This document shows, piece by piece, positions 11,058 to 20,578 of a DNA stretch of 64,000 bases. The stretch comes from Afipia sp. (GTDB taxonomy: Bacteria > Pseudomonadota > Alphaproteobacteria > Rhizobiales > Xanthobacteraceae), in NCBI GenBank assembly GCA_017308575.1, contig JAFKEQ010000001.1, positions 434,001 through 498,000 of the forward strand, read 5' to 3'. The notes beneath the pieces are model-generated. The model searched no databases, was not told the origin of the DNA, and saw only the letters and a list, made by a program, of their open reading frames with translations. A program made the translations under genes and the position numbers. Every line of letters starts with the position of its first letter. The first letter of the stretch is position 1.

Positions 11058-11681
11058 ATGAGCGACCGTCTTCTTGTGCTGGTGCGTCACGGCCAGAGCG
11101 AATGGAATCTGAAGAATCTTTTCACCGGCTGGAAGGACCCGGACCTCACCGAGCTTGGCGTCAAGGAAGCCGTCGCCGCCGGCCGCAAGCTCAAGGATGA
11201 AGGCCTGTCGTTCGATGTCGCGTTCACGTCGGCGCTGACCCGCGCGCAGAAGACGCTCGATCTCGCGCTCAAGGAAATGGGCCAGAGCGGCATTCCGATC
11301 ACGCGCAATCTGGCGCTGAACGAGCGCGACTACGGCGATCTCTCCGGCCTCAACAAGGACGACGCCCGCGCCAAGTGGGGCGAGGAGCAGGTGCTGATCT
11401 GGCGGCGGTCGTATGACGTGCCGCCTCCGGGTGGCGAAAGCCTCAAGGACACGCTGGCGCGCACGCTGCCGTATTATGTGCAGGAGATTTTGCCCTGCGT
11501 GCTGCGCGGCCAGCGCACGCTGGTGGCGGCGCACGGCAACTCGCTGCGTGCGCTGATCATGGTGCTGGAAAAGCTGACGCCGGAGCAGATCCTCAAGCGC
11601 GAACTCGGCACTGGCGCGCCAGTGGTCTATCGCCTCAACGCTGATGCGACCGTGGCGTCGGTGAAGGATCTGGCGGGGTAG
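11058..11681 (+). CDS. gpmA: 2,3-Bisphosphoglycerate-dependent phosphoglycerate mutase
   Basis: 207 residues; interconverts 3- and 2-phosphoglycerate in glycolysis and gluconeogenesis. The phosphohistidine site [12 protein letters not shown], the [13 protein letters not shown] loop, [13 protein letters not shown] and the second catalytic histidine in [12 protein letters not shown] are all present. The ATG at 11058 follows AAGG at 11042-11045; an upstream TTG at 11046 would add four residues. It is a short-type dPGM, as is common in Alphaproteobacteria. Confidence 0.97.
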   Translation: MSDRLLVLVRHGQSEWNLKNLFTGWKDPDLTELGVKEAVAAGRKLKDEGLSFDVAFTSALTRAQKTLDLALKEMGQSGIPITRNLALNERDYGDLSGLNKDDARAKWGEEQVLIWRRSYDVPPPGGESLKDTLARTLPYYVQEILPCVLRGQRTLVAAHGNSLRALIMVLEKLTPEQILKRELGTGAPVVYRLNADATVASVKDLAG

Positions 11682-11706
11682 GTTTCTTCGTCATGGCTCA
11701 GTCCGT

Positions 11707-11828
11707 GTCCCGGGCGCTGCGCAGCACTCTTGTGATGCGCAGCTGAACCGGGACCGTCGCAAGCGCTGAGTCTGTTGCGGTCCCGGCTCTGCGGAGCAGC
11801 GCAAGGCGCCGCACCGCGTCCGGGACAA
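11707..11828. repeat. Palindromic repeat family A, copy 2
   Basis: Begins GTCCCGGGCGCTGCGCAGC and ends CCGCGTCCGGGACA, with the central CCGGGACCG and GTCCCGGCTCTGCGGAGC blocks of family A. It occupies the convergent gap between gpmA and the minus-strand methyltransferase gene, where it could act as a two-way terminator. Confidence 0.8.
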
Positions 11829-11869
11829 CGGTTCTTTTTCCTTCCGAGGGGAGAGGGGAAAAAGGGACT

Positions 11870-12781
11870 TTACTCCCCCGCCGCCTGTCCGCTTTCCCAG
11901 CCGAGCATCGCGCGCTTGCGCGTGATGCCCCAGTGATAGCCGGTGAGCGCGCCGCTCTTGCCGAGCACGCGATGGCACGGCACCACGAACGAGATCGGGT
12001 TGCGTCCCACCGCGGCGCCGACGGCGCGCGAGGCCTTCGGCGAATTGATCTTGCACGCGACATCCGAATAGGTCGAAGCGCGGCCCATCGGAATCCTGAG
12101 CAGCGTCTCCCACACCCGCACCTCGAAATCGGTGCCGATCAAGACCACGCGCAGCGGCTGGTCCGCGCGCCATTGCGTGGAATCGAAAATGCGTTTGGCG
12201 AACGGCGCGGTCTCCGCGAACGATTCGATGTAAGTCGCCAGCGGCCAGCGCCGCTGCATGTCGGCCAGCGCGGGGATTTCCTCGCCCTCGTCGGCAAATG
12301 CCAGTCCCGCAAGGCCGCGCTCGCTGGCGATGACGACGGCCATGCCGAACGGCGAGGGATGAAAGCCGTAGCGCAGCACCATGCCTTCACCGCCCTTCTT
12401 CCATTCGCCCGGCGACATTGCTTCATGGGTGACAAATAAATCATGGAGACGGCCGGGTCCTGACAGACCGGAATCATAAGCGGCATCGAGCACGCTGGCG
12501 GAATCGCGCAGGAGCCGCTTGGCATGATCCAGCGTCAGCGCCTGCATGAAATCCTTCGGCGTCAGGCCTGCCCAGCGCCGGAACAGATGATGCAGTTCGT
12601 CGGGTGTCAGATGCGCGGCGTCTGCCATCGCCTCGATGGTCGGCTGCGTGCGCCAGTTCTCGGAAATGAATCCGATCGCGCGCCGCACCGAGTCGTAGTC
12701 GCGCAGCGCCGCGCCCTGTTTGGAAGGGCGCGCCAGATGCAGATCGTCGAGGGAGAAGTCTTTCATCGCGTTGGTCATCAT
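11870..12781 (-). CDS. AraC-type HTH / methylated-DNA-protein-cysteine methyltransferase fusion
   Basis: 303 residues. The N-terminal part (about 30-125) is an AraC-family helix-turn-helix domain (MADAAHLTPDELHHLFRRW, then LTLDHAKRLLRDS). The C-terminal part is an O6-alkylguanine-DNA alkyltransferase with the active-site motif VPCHRV, acceptor Cys269, and the asparagine-hinge-like RAVGAAVGRNP. It resembles Ada but lacks the N-terminal zinc domain with the phosphotriester-accepting cysteines. It may therefore repair O6-methylguanine while its regulatory input differs from classical Ada. It is expressed alone, convergent with gpmA. Confidence 0.93.
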   Translation of the reverse strand: MMTNAMKDFSLDDLHLARPSKQGAALRDYDSVRRAIGFISENWRTQPTIEAMADAAHLTPDELHHLFRRWAGLTPKDFMQALTLDHAKRLLRDSASVLDAAYDSGLSGPGRLHDLFVTHEAMSPGEWKKGGEGMVLRYGFHPSPFGMAVVIASERGLAGLAFADEGEEIPALADMQRRWPLATYIESFAETAPFAKRIFDSTQWRADQPLRVVLIGTDFEVRVWETLLRIPMGRASTYSDVACKINSPKASRAVGAAVGRNPISFVVPCHRVLGKSGALTGYHWGITRKRAMLGWESGQAAGE

Positions 12782-12858
12782 GGCGGTGTCCGTGGTCCGG
12801 TGTCCATCATGATCCGGATTTAGATCGCCGATCCAGCCGCAACCACCCGATTTCCGCT

Positions 12859-13386
12859 TCAGGTAATGGGGTTCAGCGTCGGGCCGCGCTTGGCGGCGTT
12901 CAGCGCCGCCTGCAGGGCGGCGGCGAAACTCGCCTTTTCATCGGGACCGAGGAAACTGCCGACGGAGACATGCCGCCCGCGCGAGACGAGATAGAGCCGC
13001 TCGATGCCGAACTCCTCGTGCTCCTCGCGCGCAAGCCGGACCCACATCGGATTGAGCGTCCATTCCATCACCTGTCCGCGATGGCTGACGCGCCGCACAC
13101 GGATTTCATACGGCGTCACCACGATGTCCTCGGTGGCCTTGGCGCTGCGGAAGTTCTGTTTGAAGGCCCAGTAGACGATCAGCACGTCGAGCCCGAAGAA
13201 GCCGAACACCGGCCACGCGCCCATCATCAGGAAGGCGATGCCCGCGGCGAAGCTGACCACGGTGAGAAATCCCATCAGCGCGAGAAATCCGCCATGGCTC
13301 AGCGAGCGGTGCGGGGTCAGACGCGCGGAAAACAGCGGTGCATCCGCGGCAGTCTCGGAATCAAAGGCGTTGCGATCATCCATCAC
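12859..13386 (-). CDS. DUF2244 membrane protein
   Basis: 175 residues matching the DUF2244 family of Alphaproteobacteria. The N-terminus is soluble (FSARLTPHRSLSHGGF), followed by two adjacent transmembrane segments (FLALMGFLTVVSFAAGIAF and VFGFFGLDVLIVYWAF). A cytoplasmic PH-like beta domain contains TPYEIRVRRVSHRG and WVRLAREEHEEFGIERLYL. The family has no proven function; from memory it is often near nth or cytochrome oxidase genes. It is divergent from nth with a short gap that contains repeat G. Confidence 0.88.
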   Translation of the reverse strand: MMDDRNAFDSETAADAPLFSARLTPHRSLSHGGFLALMGFLTVVSFAAGIAFLMMGAWPVFGFFGLDVLIVYWAFKQNFRSAKATEDIVVTPYEIRVRRVSHRGQVMEWTLNPMWVRLAREEHEEFGIERLYLVSRGRHVSVGSFLGPDEKASFAAALQAALNAAKRGPTLNPIT

Positions 13387-13404
13387 AGGACTTTATCAGC
13401 TTTT

Positions 13405-13451
13405 GGCATGATCTCATCCGAAAACCGGTTCCCACGTTTCGGGATCATGCC
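13405..13451. repeat. Palindromic repeat family G, copy 1
   Basis: GGCATGATCTCATCCGAAAA and CGGTTCCCACGTTTCGGGATCATGCC form a palindrome whose ends are GGCATGATC / GATCATGCC. The second copy lies at 25032-25079. It sits in the divergent gap between DUF2244 and nth, directly before the nth start. Confidence 0.8.
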
Positions 13452-13463
13452 TATACCCGTATC

Positions 13464-14198
13464 ATGGCGAAAAAGGCGACCCCGTCCCAGTCCAAAAAAC
13501 CGGCTCCGAAAGCGCGCGTGACCAAAGCGCTCAAGCCGGCGGCGAAGAAGATAAAAACCAAGCCATGGACTCACGCCGAGGTGGTCGAGGCCTTCACCCG
13601 TTTCCGCAAGGCCAATCCGGAGCCGAAGGGCGAACTCGAACATCTCAATCCCTACACGCTGCTGGTGGCGGTGGCGCTGTCGGCGCAGGCGACCGACGTC
13701 GGAGTCAACAAGGCGACGCGGCACCTCTTCCCGGTGGCCGATACGCCGGAAAAGATGGTGGCGCTCGGCGAAGAGAAACTCCGCGACTACATCAAGACCA
13801 TCGGTCTCTATCGCACCAAGGCCAAGAACGTCATCGCGCTCTCCGAGCAGTTGATTGAGCGGCATCACAGCCAAGTGCCGCGCTCGCGCGAGGCGCTGGA
13901 AGCGCTGCCCGGCGTCGGCCGCAAGACGGCGAACGTGGTGCTCAACATCGCGTTCGGCGAGCCGACCATCGCGGTGGACACCCATCTGTTTCGTGTCGGC
14001 AACCGCACGGGCCTCGCGCCGGGCAAAACGCCGCTGGAGGTGGAGCTTGGTCTTGAGAAGATCATTCCCGCCGAGTTCAAGCGCCATGCGCATCACTGGC
14101 TGATCCTGCACGGGCGCTACACCTGCGTCGCGCGCAAGCCGCGCTGCGAGGTTTGCATTATCAACGATCTGTGCCGCTGGCCGGAAAAGACGGTGTGA
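13464..14198 (+). CDS. nth: Endonuclease III (DNA glycosylase/AP lyase)
   Basis: 244 residues; removes oxidised pyrimidines in base excision repair. The helix-hairpin-helix GVGRKTANVVL carries the catalytic lysine, and the catalytic aspartate follows in AVDTHLFRVGNR. The C-terminal iron-sulphur ligands are C-x6-C-x2-C-x5-C (CVARKPRCEVCIINDLC). The N-terminus has a Lys/Ala/Pro-rich extension of about 30 residues (MAKKATPSQSKKPAPKA), which may aid DNA binding. The start at 13464 is the first ATG after repeat G; the longer frame from 13338 would translate the repeat. Confidence 0.97.
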   Translation: MAKKATPSQSKKPAPKARVTKALKPAAKKIKTKPWTHAEVVEAFTRFRKANPEPKGELEHLNPYTLLVAVALSAQATDVGVNKATRHLFPVADTPEKMVALGEEKLRDYIKTIGLYRTKAKNVIALSEQLIERHHSQVPRSREALEALPGVGRKTANVVLNIAFGEPTIAVDTHLFRVGNRTGLAPGKTPLEVELGLEKIIPAEFKRHAHHWLILHGRYTCVARKPRCEVCIINDLCRWPEKTV

Positions 14199-14207
14199 TC
14201 TTTTTCA

Positions 14208-14231
14208 CCTCTCCCCGCCCGCGGGGAGAGG
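14208..14231. repeat. Short hairpin, half copy of repeat family E
   Basis: CCTCTCCCC, a 6-base loop (GCCCGC), then GGGGAGAGG, a perfect 9-pair stem lying in the 44-base convergent gap between nth and the EI24 gene. The block is the same as the arms of family E at 18025 and 23294. It may terminate transcription in both directions. Confidence 0.7.
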
Positions 14232-14242
14232 GAGAAGAAGTC

Positions 14243-14995
14243 CTACACCGTCGGCACGCTGGTGCGCTTCATCGGCTCCAGCAGTTCGGGCCGCGGGCCC
14301 GACAGGCGCTTGTGCATGTGGACCATGAAGGCCATGCCGAACAGCGGCGTCGCGAGATTGACCACGGGGATCGACACGAAAGCCGCGATGAACAGGCCCG
14401 CGGTGAAGATGGTTGCGCTGTTTTGTTTGCGCATCAGCTTGGCTTCTTCCGGGTCACGGAAGCGCATGGCGGCCAGCTCGAAATATTCACGGCCGAGCAG
14501 CCAGGCTGTGGCGATGAAGAACACGATGAAGCCCGCGCCCGCGATGAACACGAACGGCAGCGCGATCAGATAGACCAGCACGGTGAGCAGCGCGGTCTTG
14601 CTGCCCTCGACAATGGCGAGGCCAACCGGCAGCGCTTTGCCGGGCATTTCCGCCGGATAGTGCTGGCGCTCGACAATGTCGGCGACATCGTCGACGAACA
14701 CGCTGGCGACCAGTGAGGTGATCGCGGGCATCAGGAACACCGCGCCCACCACGATACCGAGGCCCGCGGCGATCGAGACGATCCACGCCAGAATGTTGAT
14801 GAGGGTGTGATAGTCGGAGCCGACCATGGTCTCCGCCCACACTTCGCCCGATCCGGCAAGCCAGCTTAAGCCTCGCTGGAGCACGATGGCGGCGACCACG
14901 ATCATCGCCAGCGCGAGCCCGACCGACTTCCACAGGATGGAGCGCATCGGCGGCGACAGGATCTGGGACAGCGCCTTGGTGGCGGCGTCGAGCAT
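14243..14995 (-). CDS. EI24 domain (CysZ-like) integral membrane protein
   Basis: 250 residues with four to six transmembrane helices (ALAMIVVAAIVLQRGLSWL, IVSIAAGLGIVVGAVFLMPAI, LLTVLVYLIALPFVFIAGAG). The motif FVDDVADIVERQHYPAEMPG and the late WLLGREYFELAAMR are typical of the EI24/CysZ family. CysZ proteins take up sulphate, but no cysteine-synthesis gene is nearby, so substrate is not assigned. The ATG at 14995 has a perfect GGAGGAA site upstream and was chosen over a longer frame. Confidence 0.88.
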   Translation of the reverse strand: MLDAATKALSQILSPPMRSILWKSVGLALAMIVVAAIVLQRGLSWLAGSGEVWAETMVGSDYHTLINILAWIVSIAAGLGIVVGAVFLMPAITSLVASVFVDDVADIVERQHYPAEMPGKALPVGLAIVEGSKTALLTVLVYLIALPFVFIAGAGFIVFFIATAWLLGREYFELAAMRFRDPEEAKLMRKQNSATIFTAGLFIAAFVSIPVVNLATPLFGMAFMVHMHKRLSGPRPELLEPMKRTSVPTV

Positions 14996-15299
14996 GGGGC
15001 TTCCTCCGGAGACAAACTCACGGAGACTTAGATATGGAAGAGGGTTCCAGCAAGTGGCTGGGCTTCCATGGACGCATGGAAGACGCAATCGCGCTGATGG
15101 ACGGAGAAAGAAGGTCCCTTGTCCCGGACGCGGTGCAGCGCCCTAAGCACGTTCACGCGCGTCTTCGACGCGCTATGGCGCTGCTCCGCAGAGCCGGGAC
15201 CGCAACAAACTTTGCGCTTGCGACGGTCCCGGTTCAGCAGCGCACCACAAGAGTGCTGCGCTGCGCCCGGGACACAGGCTGTGCAATGACGATGGCGGT
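14996..15299. other. Intergenic region with repeat A copy 3
   Basis: About 300 bases between two minus-strand genes. Besides the family A repeat at 15121-15275 and the promoter side of the EI24 gene I see no gene here. Confidence 0.6.
15121..15275. repeat. Palindromic repeat family A, copy 3 (longest)
   Basis: Starts GTCCCGGACGCGGTGCAGCG, contains CGCAGAGCCGGGACCG and GGTCCCGGTTCAGCAGCGC, and ends GCGCTGCGCCCGGGACAC. This copy carries an extra 30-base segment (GCACGTTCACGCGCGTCTTC..) that the other copies lack. It lies between the NlpC/P60-like and EI24 genes. Confidence 0.8.
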
Positions 15300-16184
15300 C
15301 TACGCCACTAGCTCCCGGCCGGCATCCTGCGCAGGCGCTTCTGTTGCCGCCGCATCATCCGGCGCGAGCGGCGCGTCTTCCGTTTCGAAGATTCCCGCTG
15401 GAAAGGGATCGGCTTCGTCCGCCACCTCCGCGGACGGCTTCGTCGTATCGGCCCAGTGCAGCGCCGTGTAGTCGAAACCGAGGACGATGGTCGGCTTGAC
15501 GATTTCAAAATAGGGCGAGATGTCGAAGTCGCGCGGCATGTAGAGCGACGAGTCGCGGATGTGCAGGATTTCCCTGCGCGCCTGCCGGCTGGCGGCCCGC
15601 GTGATCTTCGGCAGGATCGGATAGCGCACCGCGCCGAACGCCTGCGCGATCAGCGCCGAGCAGATGATCTTGGTCGGATCGCCCGAGCCCAGCGAAATCA
15701 TCCGCCGCCGCCAGCGCTGCGGAATCGGCAGCGGGATCAGGTAGCGCATCAGGTCCAGAATATTTTTCGTGTCGTAGCCGAAGCCGATGCGGTTGATGGC
15801 ATAGCGGCAGACCGTGGTGCGGTCCTCGAACGACAGGCCGACGGGGCGGCACAGCCGCGTGTGATACGGATAATATTTCGAGAGCGGCGCGGAGGTGACG
15901 CCTTCGCCGATATTCGCCTCGATCAGCACATGCGGTTCGCCGTCGGGTTCCGATGCGCCATCGATCGGGCCGACATAAAGCGCGGCATGCGACCATGTCG
16001 ATTGCGTGAGATACTTGATGATGCCGGAGACGCGGTTGTTGCCTTCCACTAGCAGCACGTCGCCGGGCTGGATCAGCCCGCGCAGCCGTTCCGGATCGCT
16101 TGGCGTGAAAGGCTCATAGCCCGGCACCTCTTTCTGGAGGTAGCCGGCGATGATCTTGCCGACGGTATCGAGCATGAAGCCCAT
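15300..16184 (-). CDS. YiiX-like NlpC/P60 (permuted papain-fold) hydrolase
   Basis: 294 residues. The circularly permuted papain-like pattern shows the histidine early, in STWSHAALYVG, and the nucleophile cysteine late, in KIICSALIAQAFGAV, as in the YiiX/YebB group. The N-terminus LIQPGDVLLVEGNNRVSGII is typical of that group. The enzymes are predicted to act on peptide or acyl bonds, possibly at the cell envelope. There is no clear signal peptide here. The last 45 residues are acidic and alanine-rich (low complexity). An alternative start is ATG at 16175, three residues further in. Substrate unknown. Confidence 0.83.
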   Translation of the reverse strand: MGFMLDTVGKIIAGYLQKEVPGYEPFTPSDPERLRGLIQPGDVLLVEGNNRVSGIIKYLTQSTWSHAALYVGPIDGASEPDGEPHVLIEANIGEGVTSAPLSKYYPYHTRLCRPVGLSFEDRTTVCRYAINRIGFGYDTKNILDLMRYLIPLPIPQRWRRRMISLGSGDPTKIICSALIAQAFGAVRYPILPKITRAASRQARREILHIRDSSLYMPRDFDISPYFEIVKPTIVLGFDYTALHWADTTKPSAEVADEADPFPAGIFETEDAPLAPDDAAATEAPAQDAGRELVA

Positions 16185-16533
16185 GAGAAGACCCCGAGCG
16201 GCATGGTCCAGCCGCTTTCTTGTTGATTTATGGTGGTCGAAAGCAATTTCAATTTAGTTCATGGGTCAAGGCCGATGCTCATCAAAGATTCACCATGACC
16301 GCCGCTGCATGCGATACAATGCATCAGGTTCGCAGTGTCTCGAATCCGAAGTTCGCTGTATGGGCGGCGTATCCGGTGCGAACTTCGGATTCGAAAGACA
16401 CTATCAAATATATGATTCCAGTGTGGTTTTGGTTCGCGCGCCCGCATTGGTGCATGCTGCGGCTGTCGTGCGGGCACGCGAACCACCACACTGGTATGTT
16501 CTCGTTTTTCGCTCAGCTTCCGGAAACCATGAC
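16185..16533. other. Intergenic region with repeat F copy 1
   Basis: About 350 bases of relatively low GC between two divergently transcribed genes. The central 160 bases are a family F compound element. The remainder must carry the promoters of the hydrolase (minus) and the amine oxidase (plus); I could not identify convincing promoter boxes. Confidence 0.6.
16333..16494. repeat. MITE-like compound repeat family F, copy 1
   Basis: Two long inverted repeats in a row. First, CGAATCCGAAGTTCGC pairs with GCGAACTTCGGATTCG across an 18-base loop region, and the flanks AGTGTCT / AGACACT extend the stem. Second, AGTGTGGTTTTGGTTCGCG pairs with CGCGAACCACCACACT. Copies with the same plan lie at 31791 and, partly deleted, at 33121. 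Confidence 0.8.
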
Positions 16534-17988
16534 ATGACAATTACCCGGCGTGATCTTCTGGCCGGCTCGGCGGCAGGTTCGGTTGCATGGGCGCTTTCGC
16601 AGATCGGCTCGCGCGCGATCGCGGCTCCGTTGCCGCGCGAGGTGGAGGTCGCGGTGATCGGCGCCGGCGCGGCGGGCATCGCTGCGGCCCGCAGAATCGC
16701 CGCAGCAGGGCGCAAGGTCGTGGTCATCGAAGCGTCATCTGCGATCGGCGGACGCTGCGTCACCGATACGGCCGCGTTCGACATGCCGTTCGATCGCGGC
16801 GCGCGCTGGCTTTACAACACCGACAGCAGCGCGATCGCCAAGCTGGCGCAGGGCGCGGGCATGGATATGTATCCGGCGCCGCGCGGCCAGCGCATCCGCA
16901 TCGGCCGCCGCAACGCGCGCGCCGGCGAAGCGGAGGATTTTCTCGCCACTCTTGTGCGCGCCAACCGCGCGATGGGCGACGCCGTGCGCGGCAAGGCGGA
17001 CATGGCGGCGGCCAGCGGACTGCCGAAGGATCTCGGCGTCTGGGCCGGCACCACGGATTTTCTGCTCGGGGCCTATGCGACCGGCAAGGATCTGAACGAC
17101 ATTTCCGCGCTCGAACTCGTCACCATGGCGCAGCACGACAATCCCTCGGCCTGCCGCCAGGGGCTCGGTGCGCTGATCGCGAAACTCGGCGAAGGTCTGC
17201 CGCTCGTTCTGTCGACGCCGGTGACGCGCATTGCGTGGAGCGCACGCGATGCGCAGATCGAAACCGCGGCGGGCACGCTCACGGCCAAAGCCGTCATCAT
17301 GACGGCGTCCACCAATGCATTGCTGTCGGGCAAGGTGAAGTTCACGCCGGACCTGCCCAAGCGCCAGCAGGACGCGGCGTCGAAGCTCACGCTTGGCAGC
17401 TACGATCACATCGCGCTCGAACTGCCGGGCAATCCGCTCGGCCTGTCGCGCGACGATGTGGTGATCGAACAGAGCAGCGACCGCGCGACCGGCTTCCTGC
17501 TCGCCAATCTCGGCGGCTCATCGCTGTGTCAGGTCGATGTCGCGGGTTCGTTCGGCGCGGAGCTTTCCGCACGCGGCGAAGCGGCCATGGTGGCGTTCGC
17601 GATGGAGTGGCTGACAAAATTGTTCGGCGCGGATGTGAAGAGCGTTGTCAAACGCACCACGGCGACGCGCTGGAACGACATGCCTTATGTCTACGGCGCG
17701 ATGTCGGCGGCGGTGCCCGGCGGGCTCGGTGCGCGCAAGGCGCTGATGGAGCCGCTCGGCAGTCTGTTTTTTGCGGGCGAAGCCGCGCATGAAACGCAAT
17801 GGGGCACGGTGGGCGGCGCGTGGGAGAGCGGCGAGCGCGCCGCGGAGGCGGCGCTGCGCAAGATCGGCGCGCTGAAGCCGGAAGCCAGCGCTCAGGCAAA
17901 ACCTGCGAAGACAAGGCGCAAGAGCGCGCCGCGTGCGGAAGCCGAGCCGGTGACACGGGGTGGACGTGGATTGTTCTGGCCGCGGTGA
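16534..17988 (+). CDS. FAD-dependent amine oxidase, predicted Tat export
   Basis: 484 residues of the flavin amine oxidase family. The N-terminus MTITRRDLLAGSAAGSVAW has a twin-arginine motif and a hydrophobic stretch ending AIAAPLP, so export by Tat is likely, with the cofactor loaded in the cytoplasm. The FAD dinucleotide loop is VIGAGAAGIAAARRI, followed by VVIEASSAIGGRC and RGARWLY. The C-terminal flavin motif is FFAGEAAHETQWGTVGGAWESG. Start 16534 is chosen because it begins at the Tat signal; the open frame further left runs through repeat F. The substrate (polyamine, amino acid or other) is not predictable. The last 40 residues are Lys/Ala-rich. Confidence 0.9.
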   Translation: MTITRRDLLAGSAAGSVAWALSQIGSRAIAAPLPREVEVAVIGAGAAGIAAARRIAAAGRKVVVIEASSAIGGRCVTDTAAFDMPFDRGARWLYNTDSSAIAKLAQGAGMDMYPAPRGQRIRIGRRNARAGEAEDFLATLVRANRAMGDAVRGKADMAAASGLPKDLGVWAGTTDFLLGAYATGKDLNDISALELVTMAQHDNPSACRQGLGALIAKLGEGLPLVLSTPVTRIAWSARDAQIETAAGTLTAKAVIMTASTNALLSGKVKFTPDLPKRQQDAASKLTLGSYDHIALELPGNPLGLSRDDVVIEQSSDRATGFLLANLGGSSLCQVDVAGSFGAELSARGEAAMVAFAMEWLTKLFGADVKSVVKRTTATRWNDMPYVYGAMSAAVPGGLGARKALMEPLGSLFFAGEAAHETQWGTVGGAWESGERAAEAALRKIGALKPEASAQAKPAKTRRKSAPRAEAEPVTRGGRGLFWPR

Positions 17989-18024
17989 GCCATGAATGTC
18001 AGGGCTCGCGCCGAGCACCATGTG

Positions 18025-18138
18025 CTCCCTCTCCCCGGCGGGGAGAGGGTTGGGGTGAGGGGGGTCGGTACACCGAGAGATTCTACGCCCTCACCCGCCC
18101 TCACTTCGTTCGGGCACCCTCTCCCCACGGGAGAGGGA
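18025..18138. repeat. Palindromic repeat family E, copy 1
   Basis: CTCCCTCTCCCCGGCGGGGA and GAGGGTTGGGGTGAGG at the left, GAGAGATTCTACGCCCTCACC in the centre and CTCTCCCCACGGGAGAGGGAAG at the right. Nearly the same arrangement occurs at 23294-23406. It lies in the convergent gap between the amine oxidase gene and pheT. Confidence 0.8.
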
Positions 18139-18157
18139 AGACAGCGACGGCTTTTTC

Positions 18158-20578
18158 TTACCCCCGCAACACGCCGCCGGTCTTCTTCGTCACATCGGCG
18201 ACGATCTTCGCCGCGACCGCGTCGATCTCCTGATCGGTCAGCGTCTTCTCGCGCGGCTGCAGGGTGACGGCGATGGCGACGGACTTCTTGTCGTCGTCGA
18301 TGCCCTTGCCCTCATAAACGTCGAATACCGTCACGCCGGTGATCAGCTTCTTGTCCACCGCCTGCGCGGTGCGGACGATGTCGCCCGCCTTCACCGCGCG
18401 ATCGACGATGAACGCGAAGTCGCGCGACACCGGCTGGAACGGCGACAGGTCGAGCAGCGGCTTGGCGCGGGTCGGCTTCGCCTTGGCGTCGGGAATCCGC
18501 TCCAGAATGATCTCGAACGCCACCAGCGGCCCATCGGCCTTCAGCGCTTCAAGCGCACGCGGATGCAGTTCGCCGAAATAGCCGAGCACGTTCTGCGGGC
18601 CGATCTGGATCGCGCCGGAGCGGCCGGGATGCAGCCAGACCGGGAAGTTTTTCGAGTCCTTGGCGCTTGCGATCTGCAGCCCCTGCATCGGCGCGCCTGC
18701 GGCGGCCAGCACCGCCAGCGCATCGGCCTTGGCGTCGAGCGCATCGACGCTTGCCGAACCCGACCAGAAGCGGCCGGTGCCTTTGCTCGACGCCAGCGCG
18801 CGGCGCACGCCGCTCGCCGCCATGAACTGTTGCTCGGGCTTGTCGCCCTTGAACACCTGTCCGACCTCGAACAGCGCGACGTCCGGGAAGCCGCGATCCG
18901 CATTGGCCTGTGCCGCCGCCACAAGGCCCGCGATCAGCGAGGGCCGCATGTCGGACAGATCGGCCGCGATTGGATTGGCGAGTGCGAGATCGGCCTGTCC
19001 GCCGCCGAACAGTTCGGCCTGCGCTTTCGAGACGAACGACCATGTCACCGCTTCTACCATGCCGCGCGCGGCGAGCGCGCGCTTGGCGCGGCGGGTGCGG
19101 AGCTGCAACTGGGTCAATACGGGTTTACGCGGCGCGTCGCCGCGTTCGAACGGCGTCAGCGGCACGCTGTCGACGCCGACGATGCGCACGATCTCTTCCA
19201 CGATGTCGGCCTTGCCGTGCACGTCGCTGCGCCATGACGGCACCGCGACCTTCAGCACCGGGCCCGTGCCCGCCACCATGAAGCCGAGCCGGTTGAGGAT
19301 CAGTTTCATTTCCGGCAGCGGCACGTCGATGCCGGCGAGGCGCTTCACTTCGGACACCGGGAAATCGATCACGCGGTCGTCGCCATGGCTCGCGCCCGCG
19401 ACCACGATTTCCGATGGCGTGCCGCCGCACAGATCCATCACGAGTTTGGTCGCCATCTCAAGGCCCGGCACCATGAAGGCCGGATCGACGCCGCGTTCGA
19501 AGCGATAGCGCGCGTCCGAATTGATGCTGAGCTTGCGGCCGGTCTGCGCGACGTTGATCTCGTTCCACAGCGCCGATTCGATCAGCACGTCGGTGGTGGT
19601 CTCATCGCAGCCCGAGGCTTCGCCGCCCATGATGCCCGCGAGCGATTCGACACCGTTGTCGTCGGCGATCACGCACATCGAATCGTCGAGCGTGTAGGTC
19701 TTGCCGTCGAGCGCCAGCAGCGTCTCGCCGCTTTTCGCGCGGCGGACAGTGAGGCTGCCTTTCACCTTCCTGGCGTCGAACACGTGCAGCGGCCGCGCGC
19801 GATCGAAGGTCATGAAGTTGGTGATGTCCACCAGCGCATTGATCGGACGCAGGCCGATCGAGGTGAGGCGCTTCTGCAGCCAGTCGGGCGAAGGGCCGTT
19901 CTTCACCCCGCGCACAAGGCGCAGCGCGAAGCCGGGGCACAGCGCCGCGTCTTCGATTTTCACCTGAACCGGCGAGGGGAATTCGCCCTTGATCTGCTTC
20001 GGCGCGATGTCCTTGAACTTGCCCATGTCGGCGGCGGCGAGATCGCGCGCGATGCCGTGCACGCCGGTGCAGTCCTGCCGGTTCGGTGTGAGATTGATCT
20101 CGATCACCGGATCGCCGAGCGCGGCCCATTCCACATAAGATTTACCGATGGGCGCATCGGCGGGCAGTTCGATGATGCCGTCGTGATCCTCGGAGAGTTC
20201 AAGCTCGGCGGCCGAGCACAGCATACCGTGGCTTTCGACGCCGCGGATGTTGCCGACGGAGAGTGTGATGTTCTTGCCGGGAATGTAGGTGCCGGGCGGC
20301 GAGAACACGCTGACAAGGTCCGCGCGCGCGTTCGGCGCGCCGCACACCACCTGCAAGGGCGCGCCGTTGCCGGTATCGACCATGCACACGCGCAGCCGGT
20401 CCGCGTTCGGATGCTGCACGGCGGAGATCACCTTGGCGATCACGAACGGCGCCAGCGCCTTCGCCTTGTCCTCAATGTGCTCGACCTCGAGCCCGATCAT
20501 GGTCAGCTTGTCGGCAAGCTTTTCCAGCGGCTCGTCGGTGTCGAGATGATCTTTCAGCCAGGAGAGAGTGAATTTCAC
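18158..20578 (-). CDS. pheT: Phenylalanyl-tRNA synthetase beta subunit
   Basis: 806 residues, normal for bacterial PheT. In order: N-terminal [19 protein letters not shown], the EMAPII-like tRNA-binding domain ([19 protein letters not shown]), the B3/B4 editing domain, B5, the catalytic-like core, and the C-terminal FDX-ACB anticodon-binding domain ([16 protein letters not shown]). Start is GTG; the bases GTGA overlap the pheS stop, so the subunits are translationally coupled and form the alpha2-beta2 enzyme. Confidence 0.99.
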   Translation of the reverse strand: MKFTLSWLKDHLDTDEPLEKLADKLTMIGLEVEHIEDKAKALAPFVIAKVISAVQHPNADRLRVCMVDTGNGAPLQVVCGAPNARADLVSVFSPPGTYIPGKNITLSVGNIRGVESHGMLCSAAELELSEDHDGIIELPADAPIGKSYVEWAALGDPVIEINLTPNRQDCTGVHGIARDLAAADMGKFKDIAPKQIKGEFPSPVQVKIEDAALCPGFALRLVRGVKNGPSPDWLQKRLTSIGLRPINALVDITNFMTFDRARPLHVFDARKVKGSLTVRRAKSGETLLALDGKTYTLDDSMCVIADDNGVESLAGIMGGEASGCDETTTDVLIESALWNEINVAQTGRKLSINSDARYRFERGVDPAFMVPGLEMATKLVMDLCGGTPSEIVVAGASHGDDRVIDFPVSEVKRLAGIDVPLPEMKLILNRLGFMVAGTGPVLKVAVPSWRSDVHGKADIVEEIVRIVGVDSVPLTPFERGDAPRKPVLTQLQLRTRRAKRALAARGMVEAVTWSFVSKAQAELFGGGQADLALANPIAADLSDMRPSLIAGLVAAAQANADRGFPDVALFEVGQVFKGDKPEQQFMAASGVRRALASSKGTGRFWSGSASVDALDAKADALAVLAAAGAPMQGLQIASAKDSKNFPVWLHPGRSGAIQIGPQNVLGYFGELHPRALEALKADGPLVAFEIILERIPDAKAKPTRAKPLLDLSPFQPVSRDFAFIVDRAVKAGDIVRTAQAVDKKLITGVTVFDVYEGKGIDDDKKSVAIAVTLQPREKTLTDQEIDAVAAKIVADVTKKTGGVLRG

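Noticed and set aside
14243-14995. Naming the EI24 protein CysZ
   Set aside because: Family resemblance only; no sulphate assimilation genes in the window.
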